From positions 1-64,000 of the forward strand of contig NZ_JACHOO010000007.1 in NCBI RefSeq assembly GCF_014199915.1: a stretch of DNA of 64,000 nucleotides. Reading direction: 5' to 3'. The position numbers and the translations under genes are program-made. This document shows, piece by piece, positions 42,779-52,073 of this stretch. Each line of letters opens with the position of its first letter. Positions within the stretch are counted from its first letter, which is position 1. This DNA comes from Prosthecomicrobium pneumaticum. Its GTDB lineage: Bacteria; Pseudomonadota; Alphaproteobacteria; Rhizobiales; Kaistiaceae. Under the pieces are notes generated by a model. That model did no database searches. It was not told the DNA's origin and worked only from the letters and a program-made list of their open reading frames with translations.

Positions 42779-43569
42779 TCGGGCGCGGGAAAGAGCGCGT
42801 CCGTCCGCCCGGTCAGCCGGTAAGCGACGAGGCCGAGCCATTCGCGCACCGCCTGGTCGAGCCGGCCGAGCCCGCCCGGCAGGCTGGTGCCGATCCGCCA
42901 GACATCGTCCGGCCCGGCGAACTGATAGTCGACCGGCCAGGGCACGACCGGGAATCCGGCGACGCGGAAACAGCCGATCGCGCGCGGCATGTGGAAGGCC
43001 GAGGTGACGAGCAGCCAGCGCCCGCCCGGGCCGGGCGCGATCAGCGCGCGGGTGAAGGCCGCGTTCTCCGCCGTGTTGCGGCTCTTGTCCTCGACGATGA
43101 TCCGCTCCGCCGGCACACCCATCGCCTCGAAGAAGCGGAGCGCCGCCTGCGCCTCGGTCAGCCCGTCGGGAAACAGCGCCGCCGAGCCGCCGGTGAAGAC
43201 GATCTGCGCCTCCGGATGACGGCGCGACAGCGTGACGGCTTCGGTCATCCGTTCGGCGCTCTCGGACAGCGATACGGCACCCCGCGCCGCGCCGACGCGC
43301 GGATCGACCGCGCCGCCGAGCACGATGATGCCGGCGACCGGCGCGTCGAGCGCCGGCCTCGGAAAGCGTTCCTCGAGCGGCGAGAAGAGCAGCGCGCCGA
43401 CCGGGCCATAGCCGGCGACCATCAGGCAGAGCGTCGCCGCCGCGACGACACGGGTGCCCGCCCGGCGCCGGCCGGCGAGGAGCAGGACCAGGCCGACGAG
43501 AAGCAGCAGAAGGAGGAGCGTGCTCGGCTGCGCGGCGATCCAGACGAGCTTCGAGGCATAGAAGAACAT
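42751..43569 (-). CDS. YdcF/ElyC-family protein (DUF218)
   Basis: Membrane protein with two N-terminal helices (about 12-32 and 38-60) and a DUF218 domain. The 272 residues include GIIVLGGAVDPR, IVFTGGSAALF, EDKSRNTAENAAFT and LVTSAFHMPRAIGCF, the nucleotide-like pocket of this family. Relatives such as ElyC and SanA affect envelope integrity and peptidoglycan precursor use, though their reaction is not settled. It lies 21 bases downstream of the GGDEF gene on the same strand. Confidence 0.88.
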   Translation of the reverse strand: MFFYASKLVWIAAQPSTLLLLLLLVGLVLLLAGRRRAGTRVVAAATLCLMVAGYGPVGALLFSPLEERFPRPALDAPVAGIIVLGGAVDPRVGAARGAVSLSESAERMTEAVTLSRRHPEAQIVFTGGSAALFPDGLTEAQAALRFFEAMGVPAERIIVEDKSRNTAENAAFTRALIAPGPGGRWLLVTSAFHMPRAIGCFRVAGFPVVPWPVDYQFAGPDDVWRIGTSLPGGLGRLDQAVREWLGLVAYRLTGRTDALFPAPDQAAGGPSL

Positions 43570-43590
43570 CGCCGCGTCGCGCCCCGCCTC

Positions 43591-44748
43591 TCAGCCGGCG
43601 AGCGCCTGCACGCCGCGCACCCGGTCGCGCCCGTCGCGCTTCGCCTCGTAGAGCGCCCGGTCGGCGCAGGCGGAAAGCGCGCCCAGATCGGCGCTCGCCG
43701 CCGTCGCCGCCGCCACGCCGACGCTGACCGTCGTCGCGACACGGGCGCCTCCGTAATCGACGGCGACCCGCGCGAAGCGCTGCCGCACCCGCTCGGCGAC
43801 CACCGTGCCGCGCGCCGCGTCGGCGCCGGGCAGCAGCGCCATGAATTCCTCGCCGCCGGTGCGACCGACCGGATCGGTATCGCGCAGCGTCGCCTTGAGC
43901 ACCTCGGCGAAGGCGCGCAGCACCGCGTCGCCGGCGGCATGGCCGAACGAATCGTTGATCTGCTTGAAGCGGTCGAGATCGAAGGCGAGCATGGCGACCG
44001 AGACGCCTTCGCGGGCCGCCCGCGCGGCCGCCGCCTGCGCCTCGTCGGAGAAGCCGCGCCGGTTATAGAGCCCTGTCAGCGGGTCGCGCTGCGCCTCGCG
44101 CCGCAGTTCGGCCGCGTCCCGCTCGCGCACCATGGCGTGGCCGGCGAGCACGGCGGAGAACAGGGCGAGCACCTGTTCGATGAGGCTGATCGAGACGAGC
44201 GGGTTCGAGGCGAACAGGTCGCCGGGCATCTCGACGACGCCGGCATAGGCCGTTCGGGCGACACAGAACCCGGCATGGAAGAGCAGAATGCCGAACAGCA
44301 GGCTGCGCGGCGCGAAGCGACTCGTGCCGTCGCGCCAGATCGCCTCCGCCCCGCCCAACGAGGCTATCGCCGCGAGCGCTGAGAACAGCGCGACGCGGAC
44401 GCCGAGATCGTCGAAAAAGGGCGGATAGAGACAGGCGACGAGCCAGACGCCGGGCACCGCGGTCGCCGGCAGCCAGGGCAGTTTGCGCTCCTCGAAGGCT
44501 CTGAGGCCGAGCCAGACGAGGGCGAGGCTGGCGAGCGTCATCGCATTGCCGATGATGATCGCGACCGGCATGCCGACGATGGCGCGGGAGACCGAGAGCA
44601 GCGCGCCGATCCCGCCGATCACGCCGGCGAGCGTCCACAGGAGAAGATGAAACCGCTCCGGCCGTCGCCCCCAGGACAGCAACAGCCCGCCCGCCGCGAC
44701 GAGCGACAGGATGGCGAGAACGGTGATCAGCGTCCGGATATCGAGCAC
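43591..44748 (-). CDS. Membrane diguanylate cyclase (GGDEF)
   Basis: Predicted to make cyclic di-GMP from two GTP. The 385-residue protein has about six or seven hydrophobic helices in the first 200 residues, a likely membrane sensor without recognised ligand residues, then a GGDEF domain. The domain starts DPLTGLYNRRGF and has the active site as GGEEF in RTGGEEFMALLPG. The I-site RxxD is not obvious ahead of it. The start at 44748 follows the DegT terminator region. Confidence 0.9.
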   Translation of the reverse strand: MLDIRTLITVLAILSLVAAGGLLLSWGRRPERFHLLLWTLAGVIGGIGALLSVSRAIVGMPVAIIIGNAMTLASLALVWLGLRAFEERKLPWLPATAVPGVWLVACLYPPFFDDLGVRVALFSALAAIASLGGAEAIWRDGTSRFAPRSLLFGILLFHAGFCVARTAYAGVVEMPGDLFASNPLVSISLIEQVLALFSAVLAGHAMVRERDAAELRREAQRDPLTGLYNRRGFSDEAQAAAARAAREGVSVAMLAFDLDRFKQINDSFGHAAGDAVLRAFAEVLKATLRDTDPVGRTGGEEFMALLPGADAARGTVVAERVRQRFARVAVDYGGARVATTVSVGVAAATAASADLGALSACADRALYEAKRDGRDRVRGVQALAG

Positions 44749-44757
44749 GCCACAGCC

Positions 44758-44780
44758 CCAAAACCGGCGGTAGTCCGCCG
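44758..44780 (-). terminator. Terminator after the DegT aminotransferase gene
   Basis: On the minus strand CGGCGG and CCGCCG (44775-44780 and 44765-44770) pair around the loop ACTA and are followed by GTTTTGGGG. It lies between the DegT stop and the GGDEF start. Confidence 0.5.
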
Positions 44781-44826
44781 ACCGCCTTGCCCCCTTTTTT
44801 CTCTATGGCATAAACGCCGAAGGCCG

Positions 44827-45984
44827 TCAGGCGTTTTCGACGGCCGAAAGGACGCTCGCGATCACCCGCTCGACCTCGTCGTCGAAGAGATCGGGGTTCA
44901 TCGGCAGGCTGATCACGGCGGCGGCGACATCTTCGGAGGCGGGCAGCGGCCGCACCGGGGCATCGGCAAACGCCGGGTGGCGGTGCAGCGGCACGCGGTA
45001 GAAGAAGGCGTTGCCGATCCCCTCGGCGTCGAGCCGCGCCTTGAGGGCATCGCGGTCGGCGACCTTCACGGTGTAGAGGGCGTGCGCGCTGCGATAGCCC
45101 TCGGGCCGGCTCTGCAGGCCGAGCACGCCGGCAAACGCCGCATCGTAGCGCTTCGCGATCGCCTCGCGCCGGTCGAGCTCGTCGTCGAACACGGTCAGCT
45201 TGGCGTTCAGGATCGCCGCCTGGATGGTGTCGAGCCGGCCGGTGACGCCGTGCCGCACGGCGACGTCGCCGGTGCCCTGCCGCCCGTGCGAGCGGATGGT
45301 GCGCACCGCCTCGGCGAGGCCGTCGTCCTCGGTCAGGATCGCGCCGCCGTCGCCATAGCAGCCGAGCGGCTTGGTCGGGTAGAAGCTCGTCGCGGTGATC
45401 GGCGCGAGCGCCCCGACCTTGCGGTTGCCGAGCGCGCCGCCATAGCTCTGCGCGGAATCGGCGAACACCGTCATGCCGTGCGCCGCGGCGATCGCGCCGA
45501 TCGCCGGATAGTCGGCCGGCAGGCCGTAGAGATCGACCGGCATGACGACGCGGGGCTCGAGCACGCCCGCCGCCTCGACCTCGGCGACGGCCCGCGCCAG
45601 ATCGGCGGGATCCATGTTGAAGGTGTCGGGATCGACATCGACGAAGATCGGCGTCGCCGAGACCGAACACACCGCGCCCGCGGTGGCGGCGAAGGTGAAG
45701 GCGGGCACGAAGACCGCGTCGCCCGGGCCGACGCCGAGCGCCATCAGGCCGATCATCAGCGCGTCGCGGCCGGAGGACACGGCGATCGCCTGCTTCGCGC
45801 CCGAGCGGGCGGCGAGCGCCTTCTCGAGCTCGTCGACCTCCGGCCCGAGCACGAACTGCCCGTGCGCCAGCACGGCGTCGATCCGCTGCCGGACGTCGTC
45901 GGCGAGCCGGCGCTGCTGCCGCTGCAGGTCGAAGAAGGCGACGCGGCCCGGCTGCACGGAGACGGGGCGAACGGCGGTGACCAT
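44827..45984 (-). CDS. DegT/DnrJ/EryC1/StrS-family aminotransferase
   Basis: PLP enzyme that probably aminates a nucleotide-linked keto sugar. The 385-residue product has the fold-type I signature: SSGRDALMIGLMALGVGPGD, SAQSYGGALGNRKVG, and TSFYPTKPLGCYGDGGAI with the PLP Lys in YPTKPLG. It lies 8 bases after the Gfo/Idh/MocA oxidoreductase, which could supply the keto sugar, as in diacetamido-uronic acid pathways. The matching acetyltransferase and glycosyltransferase are not nearby. Confidence 0.9.
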   Translation of the reverse strand: MVTAVRPVSVQPGRVAFFDLQRQQRRLADDVRQRIDAVLAHGQFVLGPEVDELEKALAARSGAKQAIAVSSGRDALMIGLMALGVGPGDAVFVPAFTFAATAGAVCSVSATPIFVDVDPDTFNMDPADLARAVAEVEAAGVLEPRVVMPVDLYGLPADYPAIGAIAAAHGMTVFADSAQSYGGALGNRKVGALAPITATSFYPTKPLGCYGDGGAILTEDDGLAEAVRTIRSHGRQGTGDVAVRHGVTGRLDTIQAAILNAKLTVFDDELDRREAIAKRYDAAFAGVLGLQSRPEGYRSAHALYTVKVADRDALKARLDAEGIGNAFFYRVPLHRHPAFADAPVRPLPASEDVAAAVISLPMNPDLFDDEVERVIASVLSAVENA

Positions 45985-45992
45985 GGATGACC

Positions 45993-46931
45993 TCAGGACA
46001 CGAGCCCGGCCGAAGACCGGGCGGGAGAATTCTGGATCGCGTGGCGGATCCGCTCGGCGAGGTCGAGCGCGGCATTGCCCGCCCGGCCGTCGACCGGCAC
46101 GGGTCCACGCCCCGCCGCCGCGTCGAGGAAGCCGTCGATCTCGGCTGCGAGATTGTCGCTCGCCGCGAACTCGGTCGCCGCGCCCGCCGCATCGGAGAGC
46201 CGCCGCGCCGCGAAATCGGCGATGAACGTGCCCCCGGCCGTGGCGACGGTCATCCGCCGCTCGCTCAGCGGGGCGATCCGGCTCGCCTCGATGACGGCGA
46301 CGAGGCCGGTCGAGAAGCCGACCTCCGCCCGCGCCCAGTCATTGGTGGCCCCGCGCACCGCCGCGCCGGTCGCCTCGACCGTGGTGACGGCGGCGTCCGG
46401 CCCGGCGAGCGCCAGCACGAGGTCGATGTCGTGGATCATCAGGTCGAGCACGACGTCGACGTCGACCGCCCTGCCCTTCCACGGCGCGATCCGCACCGCC
46501 TCGATATGGCGCGGCGCGGCGGCCCGTTCGGCGAGCGCCCGGAACACCGGCGAGAAGCGTTCGATATGGCCGACCTGCAGGACGGCGCCCGACGCATCGG
46601 CGCGGGCGACGAGATCGCGCCCCTCCTCGAGCGTCGCGGCGATCGGCTTCTCGACCAGCACGTGGATGCCGGCATCGAGGAGATCGGCCGCGACCGCATG
46701 ATGCAGCGAGGTCGGCACCGTCACGGAGACCGCGTCGACCCGCCCGATCAGGTCGCGATGACCGGCGAGCGCCGCCGCGCCGTATTCCGCCGCGACGAGG
46801 TTGCGCCGCGCCGGATCCGCATCGACGACGGCGACCAGCGTCGCCTTGGGGTTGGCGGCGTGATGGCGGGCGTGGAAGGAGCCGAAATAGCCGAGGCCGA
46901 CGACGGCGGTCCTGATCGGGGCAACGGACAG
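45993..46931 (-). CDS. Gfo/Idh/MocA-family oxidoreductase, apparently with a CTG start
   Basis: NAD(P)-dependent sugar dehydrogenase. The Rossmann N-terminus (TAVVGLGYFGSFHARHH) and ADPARRNLVAAEYG are intact in the frame ending at 45993, with the conserved EKPIA near residue 95. Between the in-frame upstream TAG and the Rossmann strand there is no ATG, GTG or TTG. The best candidate is a CTG at 46931 behind GGAGAGG, giving 312 residues. The first standard start, GTG at 46724, would remove the NAD-binding domain. It is followed 8 bases later by the DegT gene. Confidence 0.8.
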   Translation of the reverse strand: MSVAPIRTAVVGLGYFGSFHARHHAANPKATLVAVVDADPARRNLVAAEYGAAALAGHRDLIGRVDAVSVTVPTSLHHAVAADLLDAGIHVLVEKPIAATLEEGRDLVARADASGAVLQVGHIERFSPVFRALAERAAAPRHIEAVRIAPWKGRAVDVDVVLDLMIHDIDLVLALAGPDAAVTTVEATGAAVRGATNDWARAEVGFSTGLVAVIEASRIAPLSERRMTVATAGGTFIADFAARRLSDAAGAATEFAASDNLAAEIDGFLDAAAGRGPVPVDGRAGNAALDLAERIRHAIQNSPARSSAGLVS

Positions 46932-47043
46932 AGCGCCTCTCCTCGCGCGGATTTCGTTGCGTTTTGTCTAGCAATTCCGGGCGGGATGTCGACTGGCCGA
47001 AGTGTCACGAATTGTCCGGCCGCTAAACACGGCGCGACACGCC

Positions 47044-48462
47044 TCAGCGCAGCGCGAACCACCAGGTGGCGAGGCCGAGAAAGGCGAGATAGCCGACCGA
47101 GTCGGTGGTCATCGTCACGAACACCGAGGAAGCGACCGCCGGGTCGACCTTCAGCTTGTCGAGCGTCATCGGCACGAGCACGCCGACGGTACCGGCGACG
47201 ATGAGGTTGAGCACCAGCGCGATGCCGATGACGACGCCGAGATGCGGGTCGCCGAACCAGAAACCGGCGAGCGAGCCGACGAAGCAGGCGAGCACCGCGC
47301 CGTTGAGGAAGCCGACGGAGAGCTCGCGCGCCAGCACGCGCCGCGCCGTGCGGCCGCGCAGCTCGCGCGTCGCGATCGCCCGCACGGTGACGGCCATCGC
47401 CTGCGTGCCGGCATTGCCGCCCATCGAGGCGACGATCGGCATCAGCACGGCGAGCGCCACCATGCCGGCGATCGCGCTCTCGAAGGCGCCGATCACCGAG
47501 GCCGAGACGAAAGCGGTGAACATGTTGGCGAACAGCCAGGGGAAGCGGCTGCGCGCCGTCCACAGCACCGTATCGGAGATCTCCTCCTCGGCATTGACGC
47601 CGGCGAGCGCCTTCAGGTCCTCGTCCGCCTCCTCCTGGATGACGTCGACGATGTCGTCGATCGTCAGCACGCCGACGAGCCGCCCGTCCTCGTCGACGAC
47701 CGCGGCCGAGACGAGATTGTAGCGCTCGAACATCCGCGCCACCTCCTCCTGATCCTCGGTGGCGGGCACAAGATGGTGCGCCTCGTCGACCAGTTCGGAG
47801 ATCGGCGTCGGCCGCTTCGAGCGCAGCACGTGCGACAGCGCCACCGTGCCGAGGAGATGGAAGGCCGGATCGACGACGAAGATCTCGTAGAAGGACTCCG
47901 GCAGGTCCTCCTCTTCGCGCATGTAGTCGATCGTCTGGCCGACGGTCCAGAAGGGCGGCACCGCGACGAACTCCGTCTGCATGCGCCGGCCGGCCGATTC
48001 CTCCGGATAGTCGAGGCTGCGCTTCAGCGCCTGCCGCTCGATCGAGGGGATCTGGGCGAGGATCTCCGCCTGCTCGGCGGCGTCGAGGTCTTCGAGGATG
48101 TAGACGGCGTCGTCCGAATCGAGCTCGCGCACACCCTCCGCGACGGCGGCCGCGGGCAGTTCCTCGAGGATCTGCACGCGAACCGATTCGTCGAGCTCGG
48201 TCAGCGCGGTGAAATCGAAGGCCGTGCCGAGCAACTGGATCAGCCCGGTCCGCTCCTCGGGTTCGAGCGCCTCGAGAATCGCGCCGAGATCGGCCTCGTG
48301 CAGGTCCTCGGTCAGCAGGCGGGCGGTGTCGCGGTCGCCGGTCGCGAGCGTCTCCCGCAGCGCCTCGAGAAAGCCGGCCGAGATCGCGTCGTCCTCGTCG
48401 CGCAGCGGCGGCGGCGCGAAGGCGGCGGGCGCATCGTCGGGAAGGCTCGTCTCGTCCGCCAT
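47044..48462 (-). CDS. mgtE: Magnesium transporter MgtE
   Basis: Mg2+ channel/transporter of the inner membrane. The 472-residue protein has an N-terminal superhelical domain, two CBS domains (about 150-270) that sense cytoplasmic Mg, a linker helix, and five membrane helices at the C-terminus. The pore segment includes ASMGGNAGTQAMAV and ends MTTDSVGYLAFLG. I use the ATG at 48462, with GGAGGG just before it, rather than the frame opening at 48510. No M-box riboswitch was recognised in the short leader. Confidence 0.93.
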   Translation of the reverse strand: MADETSLPDDAPAAFAPPPLRDEDDAISAGFLEALRETLATGDRDTARLLTEDLHEADLGAILEALEPEERTGLIQLLGTAFDFTALTELDESVRVQILEELPAAAVAEGVRELDSDDAVYILEDLDAAEQAEILAQIPSIERQALKRSLDYPEESAGRRMQTEFVAVPPFWTVGQTIDYMREEEDLPESFYEIFVVDPAFHLLGTVALSHVLRSKRPTPISELVDEAHHLVPATEDQEEVARMFERYNLVSAAVVDEDGRLVGVLTIDDIVDVIQEEADEDLKALAGVNAEEEISDTVLWTARSRFPWLFANMFTAFVSASVIGAFESAIAGMVALAVLMPIVASMGGNAGTQAMAVTVRAIATRELRGRTARRVLARELSVGFLNGAVLACFVGSLAGFWFGDPHLGVVIGIALVLNLIVAGTVGVLVPMTLDKLKVDPAVASSVFVTMTTDSVGYLAFLGLATWWFALR

Positions 48463-48631
48463 GGGCCCTCCGTGACGCGTGCCGGCTGCGGGTGAGAAGA
48501 CGGCGCCCATACCCTTTCGGCATCCTGCGCCGTTCCGGGGTCGAAGCCCGTTCCGGGGGTCTTAGCCCCGCTGCCGCGGTGCGGCAAAGAAAAAGCGCCG
48601 GGCGCCGCCGGCGCGGGGATCACCGTCCCCG

Positions 48632-48671
48632 AAAAAGCCTCGGCCCCCGCCGCGTCTGCGGTCGGGGGCCG
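48632..48671 (-). terminator. Terminator of tRNA-Leu
   Basis: On the minus strand CGGCCCCCG (48663-48671) pairs with CGGGGGCCG (48641-48649), followed by AGGC and five T residues. It starts 9 bases after the tRNA 3' end. Confidence 0.85.
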
Positions 48672-48679
48672 AAAGAATT

Positions 48680-48764
48680 TGGTGCGGTTGAGAAGACTCG
48701 AACTTCCACGGGTTGCCCCACAGCGACCTCAACGCTGCGCGTCTACCAATTCCGCCACAACCGC
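48680..48764 (-). tRNA. tRNA-Leu(GAG)
   Basis: An 85-base class II tRNA with 5' GCGGTTGTGGCGG, an acceptor stem closing with CCGC, an encoded CCA, a long variable arm and a GTTCGAGTC T-loop. The anticodon stem CAGCG/CGCTG frames the loop TTGAGGT, giving anticodon GAG (48728-48730), which reads CUC and CUU leucine codons. Confidence 0.96.
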
Positions 48765-48830
48765 GAACACCGCCGGCGAACCGGCGCGGCGACCGTGTAG
48801 CAAATCGAATCCGGCGACACAAGCGGCCGG

Positions 48831-49715
48831 TCACCGGTTTGCAACAATGTCCTCCGCCCGCACTGCGTCCGCCATCTCCCGCTTCATATAGGCGAGCGCA
48901 TGGGCGGCGAGATCGTCGCTGTCCTGCCAGAGGTCGCGCCACACCGCGACCATGCCGGAGAGCACCGGATTGGTCACCGCGGTCGAGAACGCCTCGAAGG
49001 CGATGGTGCGCTCGAAGCCGATCCGGGCGAGCGCCCGGAACATCGGCGTGAACAGGATGTTGCCGGTGCCGAGATAGCCGCGATGGCTCTCATTGACGTG
49101 GAAATAGCCGAGCCGGTCGCCGCAGAGCGCGATCGCTCCGGCATTGTCCCCCTCCTCGATGTTCATGTGATAGCTGTCGAGATGGACGTAGACATTGTCC
49201 TCGCCGACCGCGTCGATGAAGCGGAGCGCCTGGCCGCCGGTGTTGATGAGGTTCGATTCGTAGCGGTTGACCGCCTCGAGCCCGATGTCGATGCCGTGCC
49301 CGCGCGCCGCCCGCGCGATCTCGCGAATCACCGCGACGGAATTCTCCCGGCCCTTCGGGTCGACCGCCTGGCGGTATTTGTGGAGCGCGCAGAAGATCAC
49401 CCCGCCGAGATAGTCGCCGCCGATCGCCGCGGTGAGGTCGAGCACCTTCCTCAGATGCGCCGCGCCGCGCTCGACCACCGCCGTGTCGGCGCTCGAAATG
49501 TCCTGGTCCGTGGAGAGGCCGAGGCTCACCCCCGCCTTCAGACGGTGTTCGGCGAGCAGCGCCTTCGTGTGCGGGGCGTCGAAACGGTCCGGATCGAAAA
49601 CCGGGATCTCGACCCGGTCATAGCCGAGCCGCGCCGCGCTGCCGATCGTCTTCTCCGCGTCCTCCCGGGTCCAGCCGCCGACCCACACCGTGCCGTGAAT
49701 GCCGAATTCCACCAT
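48831..49715 (-). CDS. Ketose 3-epimerase-like TIM barrel (D-psicose/D-tagatose 3-epimerase family)
   Basis: Metal-dependent sugar epimerase or isomerase of the AP-endonuclease-2 fold. From the ATG at 49715 (GGGAGGAG upstream) it has 294 residues. Catalytic and metal residues of the 3-epimerase family are visible: Glu in [12 protein letters not shown], Asp and His in [11 protein letters not shown], His and Arg in [13 protein letters not shown], and Glu in AFEAFS. The open frame to 49988 crosses a palindromic repeat and is not part of the gene. No sugar transporter or kinase is adjacent, so the substrate is uncertain. Confidence 0.85.
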   Translation of the reverse strand: MVEFGIHGTVWVGGWTREDAEKTIGSAARLGYDRVEIPVFDPDRFDAPHTKALLAEHRLKAGVSLGLSTDQDISSADTAVVERGAAHLRKVLDLTAAIGGDYLGGVIFCALHKYRQAVDPKGRENSVAVIREIARAARGHGIDIGLEAVNRYESNLINTGGQALRFIDAVGEDNVYVHLDSYHMNIEEGDNAGAIALCGDRLGYFHVNESHRGYLGTGNILFTPMFRALARIGFERTIAFEAFSTAVTNPVLSGMVAVWRDLWQDSDDLAAHALAYMKREMADAVRAEDIVANR

Positions 49716-49825
49716 GGCCGCTCCTCCCAAAGCGTCGCGCCCGTCCTGCCGGGCGCCGTCCGCAAAGGTTAGTGACATCCGCCGCGAGGGAACACCCCCG
49801 ACCGCTCCGGAGCGAACCGCCCGGC

Positions 49826-49905
49826 CGAGCCCCCCTCTCCCGCTCGCGGGGGAGGGCTTCGCGTCTTGGCGAGCGAAGCGAGCCTGGACGCGAAGGGGGA
49901 GGGTC
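49826..49905. repeat. CCCTCTCCCGC-type palindromic repeat
   Basis: One copy of the hairpin and its tail (GGCGAGCGAAGCGAGCCTGG) matching the middle element near 140-205. It lies between two divergent genes, the epimerase and lipB. Confidence 0.7.
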
Positions 49906-49993
49906 TTCCCCCCTTCCCCCGAGACCGCGGCGGGCTTATCTGCGGGGGGCGCCGCCCGTCCGCAGGGCCCGAGCGCCCCGACGGACACCGCCC

Positions 49994-50746
49994 ATGCTCG
50001 ACACGCTGACGCCGATCCCGCAGCCCGCCTTGCCCCCGCGGGAAGCCTTCCGCGCGGCGGAGGGGGCGCCGCCGGTCGCCTGGGCGATCGAGGAGGGGCT
50101 CGTCCCCTATGACGAGGCCGTCGCCTTCATGGAGGCGCGCGCCGCGGCGATCGCCGCCGGCACGGCCGACGAGCTGGTCTGGCTGGTCGAGCATCCGCCG
50201 CTCTACACCGCCGGCACCAGCGCCGATCCGAAGGACCTGCTCGCGCCCGACCGCTTCCCGGTCTTCCGCAGCGGCCGCGGCGGGCAATACACCTATCACG
50301 GCCCCGGCCAGCGGGTCGCCTATGTGATGCTCGACCTCACCCGCCGGCGGCGGGATGTGCGCCGCTTCGTCGGCGCGCTCGAAGCCTGGCTGATCGGCAC
50401 GCTCGACGCCTTCGCCATCCGCGGCGAGCGGCGCGAGGATCGGGTCGGCGTCTGGGTGCGGCGGCCGGACAAGGGGCCGGGCGCCGAGGACAAGATCGCG
50501 GCGATCGGCATCCGCGTCCGCCACTGGGTGACCTTCCACGGCGTCGCGCTCAATGTCGAGCCGGAGCTCTCCCATTTCGAGGGCATCGTGCCGTGCGGCG
50601 TCGCCGCCCATGGCGTGACGAGCCTCGCCGATCTCGGCCACATCGTTACGATGCCCGAAGTCGATTCGGTGCTGAGGGGCCAGTTCGAGGCCGTGTTCGG
50701 GCCGACCGTCGCCGCCGCCCGCCGGGAGGGCTCCGAGGCGGGCTGA
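49994..50746 (+). CDS. lipB: Octanoyl-ACP:protein N-octanoyltransferase
   Basis: Transfers octanoyl groups from ACP to lipoyl domains, the first step of lipoate synthesis. The 250-residue product has the LipB signature: [22 protein letters not shown] split around the conserved His, the Lys in [11 protein letters not shown], and the acyl-Cys in [15 protein letters not shown]. The N-terminal 25 residues are a Pro-rich extension. It converges with the fabF gene of the acpXL cluster. No lipA is adjacent. Confidence 0.94.
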   Translation: MLDTLTPIPQPALPPREAFRAAEGAPPVAWAIEEGLVPYDEAVAFMEARAAAIAAGTADELVWLVEHPPLYTAGTSADPKDLLAPDRFPVFRSGRGGQYTYHGPGQRVAYVMLDLTRRRRDVRRFVGALEAWLIGTLDAFAIRGERREDRVGVWVRRPDKGPGAEDKIAAIGIRVRHWVTFHGVALNVEPELSHFEGIVPCGVAAHGVTSLADLGHIVTMPEVDSVLRGQFEAVFGPTVAAARREGSEAG

Positions 50747-50780
50747 GGCGGCCCGAGGCCGCCCCGCGCCGGCGCCCGGG

Positions 50781-52061
50781 TCAGGCCGGCTCGGCCGCCA
50801 CCACGAGACAGGCGTTCTGGCCGCCGAAGCCGAACGAGTTCGACAGCACCATCGACACGTTCGCGGCCCGCGCGACGTTCGGCACCACGTCGAGCTGGAT
50901 CGAGGGATCCGGCACATTGTGGTTGATCGTCGGCGGGATCAGGCCGTTGCGGATCGTCTCGAGCGAGAACACCGCCTCGACGGCGCCGGCCGCGGTCAGC
51001 GTATGGCCGATCATCGACTTGTTGGAGCTGATCGGCACCGAGGCGATCGCCGGGCCGAACACCGCCTCGAGCGACATCGCCTCCATCTTGTCGTTCTCCG
51101 GCGTCGAGGTGCCGTGCGCGTTGATGTAGGAGATCGCCTCCGGGCCGACGCCGGCATCGTCGAGCGCCTGGCGGATCGCCGCGATCACCGGCGAGCCGTC
51201 CGGCTTCGAGCGGGTGCGGTGGAAGTCGTCCGCCTTCTCCGCGACGCCGCGGATGACGCCGAGAATCGTCGCGCCGCGCGCCTTCGCCCGCTCATAGTCC
51301 TCGAGCACCAGCGCGCCGGCGCCCTCGGCGATGATGAACCCGTCGCGATTCTTCGAAAACGGCTTCGAGGCGGCGGCCGGATCGTCATTGGCCGTCGACA
51401 GCGCCGAAAGAAGCGAGAAGCGGATCACCGCCTCGACCTGCACCGAGCCGTCCGTGCCGATGACGAGCGCCCGGTCCGTCTCGCCGCGGCGGATCGCCTC
51501 GACGCCGAGCTGGATCGCCGTCGCGCCCGAGGCACAGGCGGTCGACAGCGAGATCGGCGCGCCGCGCGTGCCGAAGCGGTCGGCCATCCGGTCGGCGACA
51601 TTGCCGTAGAGCGTCAGCTCGTAGAGCGCCCTGTCATTGTGGCGGAGCGCCGCCTCGATCATCCGCGGATAGGCATCGCCCGTGTCGCCGGCCTGCCGGT
51701 AGATCGCGCGCCGCGCCGGCCATTCGAGTTCGACCGGCGGCACCGCCATGAACAGCATGCCGGGAAAGGACCGGCCGGGCTCGAAGCCCGCCATGGCGAT
51801 CGCCTCTTCGGCCGCCGTCTGCGCCAGCCGCTCGGTGCGCACCGGCGAGGGCGTCTCGGGGTCGCAGAGGAAATCCACAGTGCCGGCGATCGTCGTGCGC
51901 AGATGGTCGGTCGGGAAGCGCGTGATGCGGTGGATGCCGGAGCGCCCGGAAGTGAGCGCCGCCCAGTTGTCTGCGACGCCCTGGCCGAGCGAGGTCACGA
52001 CGCCATAGCCGGTGACGGCGACCACCGGCCGTCCGCTGTGATCCTTGAGCGGCTCCGCCAT
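50781..52061 (-). CDS. Beta-ketoacyl-ACP synthase (active partner, FabF1-XL type)
   Basis: Condensing enzyme in very-long-chain fatty acid synthesis for lipid A. The 426-residue protein keeps the full KAS II triad: Cys176 in SLSTACASGA, His in NAHGTSTPEND and His in MIGHTLTAAGAVEA. It begins 12 bases after the second ketosynthase gene and is the last gene of the acpXL–fabZ–fabF2–fabF1 run. In Rhizobium the next genes are an alcohol dehydrogenase and lpxXL, but here lipB follows on the other strand. Confidence 0.9.
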   Translation of the reverse strand: MAEPLKDHSGRPVVAVTGYGVVTSLGQGVADNWAALTSGRSGIHRITRFPTDHLRTTIAGTVDFLCDPETPSPVRTERLAQTAAEEAIAMAGFEPGRSFPGMLFMAVPPVELEWPARRAIYRQAGDTGDAYPRMIEAALRHNDRALYELTLYGNVADRMADRFGTRGAPISLSTACASGATAIQLGVEAIRRGETDRALVIGTDGSVQVEAVIRFSLLSALSTANDDPAAASKPFSKNRDGFIIAEGAGALVLEDYERAKARGATILGVIRGVAEKADDFHRTRSKPDGSPVIAAIRQALDDAGVGPEAISYINAHGTSTPENDKMEAMSLEAVFGPAIASVPISSNKSMIGHTLTAAGAVEAVFSLETIRNGLIPPTINHNVPDPSIQLDVVPNVARAANVSMVLSNSFGFGGQNACLVVAAEPA

Positions 52062-52073
52062 CCGCCGTCTCCT

